Shown here: positions 58,721 through 64,000 of the stretch, in pieces | Position numbering within the stretch: position 1 is the first letter of the stretch | Layout: the number at the start of each line of letters is the position of its first letter | NCBI RefSeq assembly: GCF_018326265.1 | Contig: NZ_AP023360.1 | Location: forward strand, 8,305,001 to 8,369,000 | Source: Catellatospora sp. IY07-71 | GTDB taxonomy: Bacteria; Actinomycetota; Actinomycetes; Mycobacteriales; Micromonosporaceae | DNA length: 64,000 nt | Direction of reading: 5' to 3' | The notes under the pieces: generated by a model | What the model was told of the DNA's origin: nothing | What the model saw: only the letters and a program-made list of their open reading frames with translations | The model's database searches: none | Program-made: the position numbers and the translations under genes

Positions 58721-61033
58721 TCAGGCGTCCAGCAGAGCCCGTGCGGCACGCTCGACGGCGTCCTCGCCGACGAGCACGTGCTCGGTGGCGGGGCCGAGCG
58801 GCAGGAAGGTGTCGACGGCGGCGACGCGCCTGGCCAGGCCGACGTACCCGGCGTCGACCAGCGCGGCGAGCACGCCCTCGCCGACCCCGCCGGAGCGGCG
58901 CGTCTCGTCGACTACCAGCACCCGGCCGGTGGCCCCGGCCTCGCGCACGATGTCGGCGAGCGGCAGCGGGGCGAGCCAGCGCAGGTCGAGCACGCGTACG
59001 CCGTCCCCGGCCTCGGCCAGGCGGTGCGCGACGCGCAGCGACATGCGCACGCCGTTGCCGAAGGTGAGGATGGTGAGCCGGTCCCCGGCGCCGAAGCTGT
59101 GGCTGCGGGCGCGGCCGACGGGCACGTGGGTGTCACCCCACCGGTCGGGCGCGGCGTACGGGCTCAGCCAGCCGCCGTCGCCCTCCTGATGCAGGTCACG
59201 GGTGTGGTAGAGGGCGATGGGCTCCAGGAACACGCTGACCGTGCCGTCCACCTCGGCGGCGGCGACGCAGCTGCGCAGCATGGCCGCGGCGTCGTCGGCG
59301 CGCGACGGCACGGCGAGCACCAGGCCGGGGATGTCGCGCAGTACGGCGACGGAGTGGTCGTTGTGGAAGTGCCCGCCGAAGCCCTTCTGGTATGCCAGCC
59401 CGGCCACGCGGACCACCATCGGGTTGCGGTAGGCGCCCTGCGAGAAGAAGCGCATGCTGGCGGCCTCGCCGCGCAGCTGGTCCTCGGCGTTGTGCAGGTA
59501 CGCCAGGTACTGGATCTCGGGGATGGGCAGCAACCCGCCCAGCCCGGCGCCCAGGCCCAGCCCGAGGATGGACGTCTCGTCGAGCAGGGTGTCGAAGACC
59601 CTGGCCGGGCCGAAGCGGTCGCGCAGGCTCTTGGTGACCCCGTAGACGCCGCCCTTGCGGGCCACGTCCTCGCCGAAGACCAGCGACTGCGGGTGGGCGA
59701 GCATCAGGTCGGTGAGCGCGGCGTTGATCGACTGCGCGAGGGTGAGCGGGCCGGCGCGCTCGGGCAGCCTGCCGCCGAAGACGCGGTCGCGCTCGGCGAG
59801 CATGGCGCCGGCGGCGCGCTCCCCCGCCCGTGCGATCAGCTTGGCGACGCGCAGTGGGCGGCGCGGGGCCAGTGGGGCGACGACCTCGGCGGCGGAGGCG
59901 AGCTTCGGCTCGTCGCGTACGGCGGCGGCGGTCTGCTGCACCCGCCAGCCGATCTCGTCGTAGCGGCTGAGCAGTTCCAGCGGGGCGGCGTGGCCGGAGT
60001 CGACGAGCAGGTGCGCGGTGCGCAGCAGCGGGTCCAGCGCGAGGTCGTGCTCGATCTCGGCGTTGCTGCGGTAGGCCAGCTCGGCGTCGGCGCCCGCGTG
60101 CCCCATGAGGCGCACGGTGCGCAGGTGCAGCACGGCGGGGCGGCGGTGGCGGCGCACCCAGGACACGGCGGAGCGGGCCACGGCGTACGTGTCGGCGAGG
60201 TCGCAGCCGTCGGCGTGGAAGTAGCGCAGGCCGGGGCGGGACTTGAGGGTGGTGGCCACCCAGCCGGCCGGCGAGCGCACGCTGATGCCCAGGCCGTTGT
60301 CCTCGCAGACGAACAGCAGCGGCAGCCGCAGCCCCGTGAAGTCGGCCCAGCCCGCGGTGTTGAACGCGGCGGTGGCGCTGGCGTGGTTGACCGAGGCGTC
60401 GCCGAACGAGCAGACCACGACCGCGTCGCGCGGCCAGGTGGGCGGCACGACGGCGGGCTGGCCGGTGTCGGCGGCGTGGCGCCCGGCGGAGATGCCCTGG
60501 CGGGAGCGCTCGACGGCGAAGGCGAGGCCGACCGCGCGCGGCAGGTGCGAGGCGATGGTGGAGGTGGTCGGGATGACGTTCAGGTCGGTGCTGCCGAAGA
60601 CCTTGTGCCGGCCGCCCGCGATGGGCTCGGCGGCGCTGGCGACGATGCCGCGCAGCACGTCGCGGATCGGGTCGACCTTGCCCTCGGCGAGCTGCTGGGC
60701 GCGCGCGGCGTAGAACGCGCCGGAGCGGTAGTGCAGCAGCGCCGGGTCGGTGGGGCGCAGCGCCGCGGCGACGCCCGCGTTGCCCTCGTGCCCGGCCGAG
60801 CCGATGGTGTAGAAGCCCGCGCCCTCGGCCCGCAGCCGCCGGGCGGCCAGGTCGAGGTGCCTGCTGGTCACCTGGGCGTCGAAGAGTTCCCTGGCCAGGG
60901 CACCGGTGAGGCCGCTGTCGGAGCGTACCGTCGCATGTGGATCGGCGTTCGGGGTCGTGCTCGCCGGCCACGCCGTGAGGGCGCTCCGGAACCGCTCGTC
61001 GAGATCATGAGAGGTGCTCACGCTGCACAGCAT
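58721..61033 (-). CDS. Fused E1alpha-E1beta 2-oxoacid dehydrogenase (thiamine diphosphate-dependent)
   Basis: 770 residues from ATG at 61033; GTG at 61021 is equally possible. Residues to about 380 are an E1alpha-type domain with thiamine-diphosphate motif CSFGDASVNHASATAAFN ending in CEDNG; the remainder is an E1beta-type transketolase domain (VFGEDVARKGGVYGVTK; LFxG-type FFSQGAYRNPMVVR; RVLVVDETRRSGGVGEGV). The usual enzymes are two separate subunits; here both lie in one chain, as in some actinobacterial branched-chain or pyruvate-type enzymes. No E2/E3 gene is adjacent. An AT-rich promoter lies at about 61100-61130. Confidence 0.9.
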   Translation of the reverse strand: MLCSVSTSHDLDERFRSALTAWPASTTPNADPHATVRSDSGLTGALARELFDAQVTSRHLDLAARRLRAEGAGFYTIGSAGHEGNAGVAAALRPTDPALLHYRSGAFYAARAQQLAEGKVDPIRDVLRGIVASAAEPIAGGRHKVFGSTDLNVIPTTSTIASHLPRAVGLAFAVERSRQGISAGRHAADTGQPAVVPPTWPRDAVVVCSFGDASVNHASATAAFNTAGWADFTGLRLPLLFVCEDNGLGISVRSPAGWVATTLKSRPGLRYFHADGCDLADTYAVARSAVSWVRRHRRPAVLHLRTVRLMGHAGADAELAYRSNAEIEHDLALDPLLRTAHLLVDSGHAAPLELLSRYDEIGWRVQQTAAAVRDEPKLASAAEVVAPLAPRRPLRVAKLIARAGERAAGAMLAERDRVFGGRLPERAGPLTLAQSINAALTDLMLAHPQSLVFGEDVARKGGVYGVTKSLRDRFGPARVFDTLLDETSILGLGLGAGLGGLLPIPEIQYLAYLHNAEDQLRGEAASMRFFSQGAYRNPMVVRVAGLAYQKGFGGHFHNDHSVAVLRDIPGLVLAVPSRADDAAAMLRSCVAAAEVDGTVSVFLEPIALYHTRDLHQEGDGGWLSPYAAPDRWGDTHVPVGRARSHSFGAGDRLTILTFGNGVRMSLRVAHRLAEAGDGVRVLDLRWLAPLPLADIVREAGATGRVLVVDETRRSGGVGEGVLAALVDAGYVGLARRVAAVDTFLPLGPATEHVLVGEDAVERAARALLDA

Positions 61034-61134
61034 GCCCCGCAGCGGCAAGGGCCGACCACCCGGATCGGTGATCGGACACGCCAGGTGACCGCGCAAGTTG
61101 GACCATTTGTCCATATTTATCAATAATCGGCGGC

Positions 61135-62058
61135 ATGCTGAACCGGTCCCCCCGACTGCGGCGCGTCCTGCTGACCGCCACCTCGCTCGGCCTGCTCGCG
61201 CTGCTCGCTCCGCAGCCCGGCGCCGCCGCCCCCGTCCCGCGTGACGAACCCGCCGCCGCGCCGGCCGTGCTGGTCGGCGCGGGCGACATCGGCAGCTGCC
61301 AGAGCGACGGCGACGAGGCCACCGCCAAGCTGCTCGACCGGATCCCGGGCACGGTGTTCACCCTCGGCGACAACGCGTACGTCGCGGGCACCGCCGACCA
61401 GTTCCAGCGCTGCTACGAGCCCTACTGGGGGCGGCACAAGGACCGCACCAGGCCGGTCATCGGCAACCACGACATGCGCACCGACGAGGGCGGCCCCTAC
61501 TACGACTACTTCGGCGACTCGGCCGGCGAGAAGGGCAAGGGCTGGTACTCCTACGAGCTGGGCGGCTGGCAGGTGGTCGTGCTCAACTCCACCTGCGACC
61601 TGGTCGACTGCGAGGAGGACTCCGAGCAGGCCGAGTGGCTGCGCGAGACGCTCGCCGAATCCGGCGCGAAGTGCACCGTCGCGATGTGGCACCACCCGCT
61701 GTTCTCCTCGGGCTGGAAGCACGACGCCGACCCGCGCGTGAAGCCGTTCTTCGAGATCCTCTACGAGCACGGCGTGGAGGTCGTGCTCAACGGGCACAAC
61801 CACAACTACGAGCGCTTCGCCCCGCAGACCCCCGACGGCGAGTTCGACCGCGAGCGCGGCGTGCGCCAGTTCATCGTGGGCACCGGCGGCGGCGGGCTCA
61901 ACGGGTTCGGCAAGGACGTCGACCCGAACTCACGCGCCCGCAACGCCGACACCTTCGGCGTGCTCAAGCTGACCCTGTACCCGGACTTCTACGTCTGGAA
62001 GTTCGTCGGCCGGCCCGGCAGCACCTTCACCGACACCGGGCTCACCGCCTGCCACTGA
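61135..62058 (+). CDS. Secreted metallophosphoesterase
   Basis: 307 residues. A signal peptide (Arg-rich start, core to about 31, PGAAA cleavage) is followed by a calcineurin-like domain with GAGDIGSC, FTLGDNAYVAG, VIGNHDMRTDEGG, MWHHPLFSSG and LNGHNHNYERF, the purple-acid-phosphatase-like order. It should hydrolyse phosphate esters outside the cell. The 3' end overlaps the convergent gene by 17 bases. The start is divergent from the E1 gene with an AT-rich promoter between. Confidence 0.93.
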   Translation: MLNRSPRLRRVLLTATSLGLLALLAPQPGAAAPVPRDEPAAAPAVLVGAGDIGSCQSDGDEATAKLLDRIPGTVFTLGDNAYVAGTADQFQRCYEPYWGRHKDRTRPVIGNHDMRTDEGGPYYDYFGDSAGEKGKGWYSYELGGWQVVVLNSTCDLVDCEEDSEQAEWLRETLAESGAKCTVAMWHHPLFSSGWKHDADPRVKPFFEILYEHGVEVVLNGHNHNYERFAPQTPDGEFDRERGVRQFIVGTGGGGLNGFGKDVDPNSRARNADTFGVLKLTLYPDFYVWKFVGRPGSTFTDTGLTACH

Positions 62059-63937
62059 CCGTCTCGAACCGCGCGCAGTGCGCCACGCAGGTCGTCACGG
62101 CCCCGTCCAGCACCAGGACGGGGCCGTCGTCGTCCGCGGCGACCATCATCCGGGGCAGATCCAGCGGGCCGGCCTCCGCCCAGGTGAACCCGGCCGGGCC
62201 GGTCTGGCAGCGGGCATCGAGGCAGCGCAGCACCGAAAGGACATACGGGTCCGGGTTCGGCGGGAGCCCTACGCACCACTCCATGCAGCTCTCCCGGCCG
62301 GGCCGGGACACCACGACGACGAGGCGGCCCTGCGTGTCGAGGCCCATGGCCTGCAGGTTCGGCGCACCCGGCAGGTCGCGCCACACCGGGGGCAGCGATT
62401 CGACCGCGAGCCGGTCGCACAGCGGCGTCACGCAGGCCGCCCGGAACACCTCGTCGGGCTCGCCGCCCCAGCCGCGGTCGTCGGTCCAGAAGAGCACCGG
62501 ACCACCCCGCTCGTCGTACCCGACCTGGAAGTCCGACGGCGCGGCCGGCCACGACGCGCCCGCGGGGCGCTCGACCGGGATCTCGGCGCACGTCGTGCGG
62601 CACCACCAGGCGACCACCGGGTCGTTATCCCGGTCGGTGGAGGACGAGCGCCAGTAGACCTCCCCGACCACGAGCACGGCGTCCTCCGGCAGGGCGGCCA
62701 CGGCGATCTCGTGCAGGCTGCCGCCGTAGGTCTCGAGGCCGAGGGTGCGCTCCGTGCACCGGTCGGCGGCGTCGCAGGCGGTGAGCACCGGCTCGCCCTT
62801 CTCGTGGTAGCCCAGCTCCGGCACGTACAGCATGAGGACGCGGCCGTCCGGGGTGACCGTGGCCGCGTCGAGCCGGCGCTGGACGACCTTCGCCCTGGTC
62901 CGGCTCGTGCAGGCCCTGTCGTGGCAGCGCGTCACCGCCTCGTTGTCGACGAGCACCGGCAGACCCGCCCCGGTGAGCCCCATCGCGTACGGCCAGGTCT
63001 GCTCCTGCTTGGTGTCCACCGCGGACAGCACCGGGCGGGCCAGCGGGTCGGCGAGTGCGGCCCCGGCCAGCAGGAGCACCGGCAGGGTGTACGCGAGCAG
63101 CCAGGCGCGCCGCAGCGCGCGCGGTCCGGTGCCCGCGAGCCGGGTCAGGCTCTCGTCCGCCCGGTTGACGTCGGCCGCCGCGCCCGGGTCGCCGGCCTCG
63201 CGCGGCGCGAGGTAGCGGCCCACCACCTCGTGCGCCTGCCCGGCGACGATCAGGGAGACGAGCAGCAGCTGCACGGCCGAGGTCAGTCCCAGCAGGACCG
63301 GCGCATACGCCGTCGGCACCGCGCCGACCGCCACGTCGCCCAGCAGGCTCACCACCACGGCGACCGGCAGCGGCAGGACCAGCAGCAGTGGCAGCGGCCC
63401 GTTCGGCACCAGGCGCCCCGCCCGCAGCGCGACCGCCCCGGCCACCGCCTGGCGCCCGGCGTTCTCCAGCAGCCGCAGCGGCAGCGCGGGCAGCCGCACC
63501 GTCAGCCGGTGCGCCTGCCAGGCGAGCAGCGGCGTCACGATCAGGAAGACCGGCCCCACGCCGAAGATGGTGAGATCGCTCCCGGCGAGCAGCCACCAGA
63601 CGCCGTAACCGGCCGCGACGGTGAGCAGGTAGGGCAGCGCCCAGCGCAGCACGTCCTCGGCCCGGCGGATCGTCTCGCGCAGCGCGGACCCGCCGCTGAC
63701 CGGAATCGAGCGCGCCCGGCCCGCCGCCACCAGCACGCCCGCCGCCATCGCGAACGCCCACAGCGGCACCCAGATCAGCATCCGCGGGCCGAGGCCGGTG
63801 CCGGGCGTGAACGCGCCCCCGGCGACGACCTCCGCCCGCCCCACGGCCAGGCCGTGGTCGATCAGCCAGGCCAGCGCGAGCGGTGCACCGGCGGCGAGCA
63901 GCAGGGCGCCCCGGTCGGGGCGGGCGGGGAGGGCCAT
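62042..63937 (-). CDS. Large membrane protein with Cys-rich extracytoplasmic propeller-like domain
   Basis: 631 residues. About eight hydrophobic segments occupy the first 320 residues. The C-terminal ~310 residues are extracytoplasmic, beta-rich and contain regularly spaced cysteine pairs (RCHDRACTSR, ACDAADRCTER, WCRTTCAEI, ACVTPLCDRL, CMEWCVG, CLDARCQTG, CVAHC). A pair recurs about every 40-50 residues, which fits a propeller with one disulfide per blade (inference). Not recognised as a named family. Nothing is seen in the last 63 bases of the window. Confidence 0.75.
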   Translation of the reverse strand: MALPARPDRGALLLAAGAPLALAWLIDHGLAVGRAEVVAGGAFTPGTGLGPRMLIWVPLWAFAMAAGVLVAAGRARSIPVSGGSALRETIRRAEDVLRWALPYLLTVAAGYGVWWLLAGSDLTIFGVGPVFLIVTPLLAWQAHRLTVRLPALPLRLLENAGRQAVAGAVALRAGRLVPNGPLPLLLVLPLPVAVVVSLLGDVAVGAVPTAYAPVLLGLTSAVQLLLVSLIVAGQAHEVVGRYLAPREAGDPGAAADVNRADESLTRLAGTGPRALRRAWLLAYTLPVLLLAGAALADPLARPVLSAVDTKQEQTWPYAMGLTGAGLPVLVDNEAVTRCHDRACTSRTRAKVVQRRLDAATVTPDGRVLMLYVPELGYHEKGEPVLTACDAADRCTERTLGLETYGGSLHEIAVAALPEDAVLVVGEVYWRSSSTDRDNDPVVAWWCRTTCAEIPVERPAGASWPAAPSDFQVGYDERGGPVLFWTDDRGWGGEPDEVFRAACVTPLCDRLAVESLPPVWRDLPGAPNLQAMGLDTQGRLVVVVSRPGRESCMEWCVGLPPNPDPYVLSVLRCLDARCQTGPAGFTWAEAGPLDLPRMMVAADDDGPVLVLDGAVTTCVAHCARFETVSGRR

Positions 63938-64000
63938 GCACCGACGCTACGGATGCGGCCGGTCACCCACCGCCCCGCGACGGCCACGGTTCGGTATCGG

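Noticed and set aside
58571-61126. 851-codon plus-strand open frame
   Set aside because: Antisense to the fused E1 gene, which carries the thiamine diphosphate motif.

Overview
The window is a compact, very high-GC stretch of an actinomycete chromosome. GTG starts, ATGA start/stop overlaps, an adenylylatable type I glutamine synthetase with its GlnE, a GlnR-type box, lipB/lipA with a DUF4191 gene, and many secreted or lipoprotein genes all point to Actinomycetota. The intergenic hairpin repeats and overall style suggest Micromonosporaceae (inference from memory, not a search).

Layout. 1-5.2 kb: two polytopic membrane proteins of unknown function and an MMPL exporter. 5.3-12.9 kb: lipB, a LemA/M48 protease pair, an archaeal-type (probably non-discriminating) aspartyl-tRNA synthetase behind a T-box leader, a VapBC toxin-antitoxin pair, lipA and DUF4191. 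13-25 kb: an ArsR-type regulator with an MFS exporter, RDD protein, glnA behind a GlnR-like box, an orphan phage-type holin, a penicillin acylase family hydrolase, a metallophosphoesterase and glnE. 25-28.3 kb: a SRPBCC/DUF4166 operon and a TetR regulator that share the same paired operator architecture, with a class I glutamine amidotransferase between. 28-38 kb: EEP-fold phosphatase/nuclease, LD-carboxypeptidase, secreted M15 peptidase, citramalate synthase with a leader-peptide attenuator, ahpC-ahpD, a LigB-type dioxygenase and tandem tyrosine phosphatases. 38-45 kb: lipoprotein, secreted C39 peptidase, VOC protein, MpaB-type oxygenase, secreted alpha-amylase and an APH(6)-type kinase.

45.4-53.6 kb is the most intriguing block. 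It carries a FkbM methyltransferase and a CDP-alcohol phosphatidyltransferase on opposite strands, then a tightly packed plus-strand run: MDR dehydrogenase, an active-site-divergent 6-pyruvoyl-tetrahydropterin synthase homologue, GT4 glycosyltransferase, flippase-like membrane protein, RibD-type reductase, GTP cyclohydrolase II and a membrane sulfatase/phosphoglycerol-transferase-like protein. This mixes GTP-derived pyrimidine/pterin chemistry with glycolipid or envelope-polymer chemistry.

54.2-57.4 kb is a lower-GC, degenerate stretch next to tRNA-Val(UAC). It holds a phage-style lysin-like gene, an orphan vapB with a truncated vapC, and two unknown genes, and looks like the remnant of an integrated element. 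57.5-64 kb: AhpE-type peroxiredoxin, DUF3052, a fused E1alpha-E1beta 2-oxoacid dehydrogenase, a secreted metallophosphoesterase and a large membrane protein.

Two families of palindromic intergenic repeats recur. Family A has six copies at 3' ends of genes. Family B has two near-identical long hairpins and one diverged copy.
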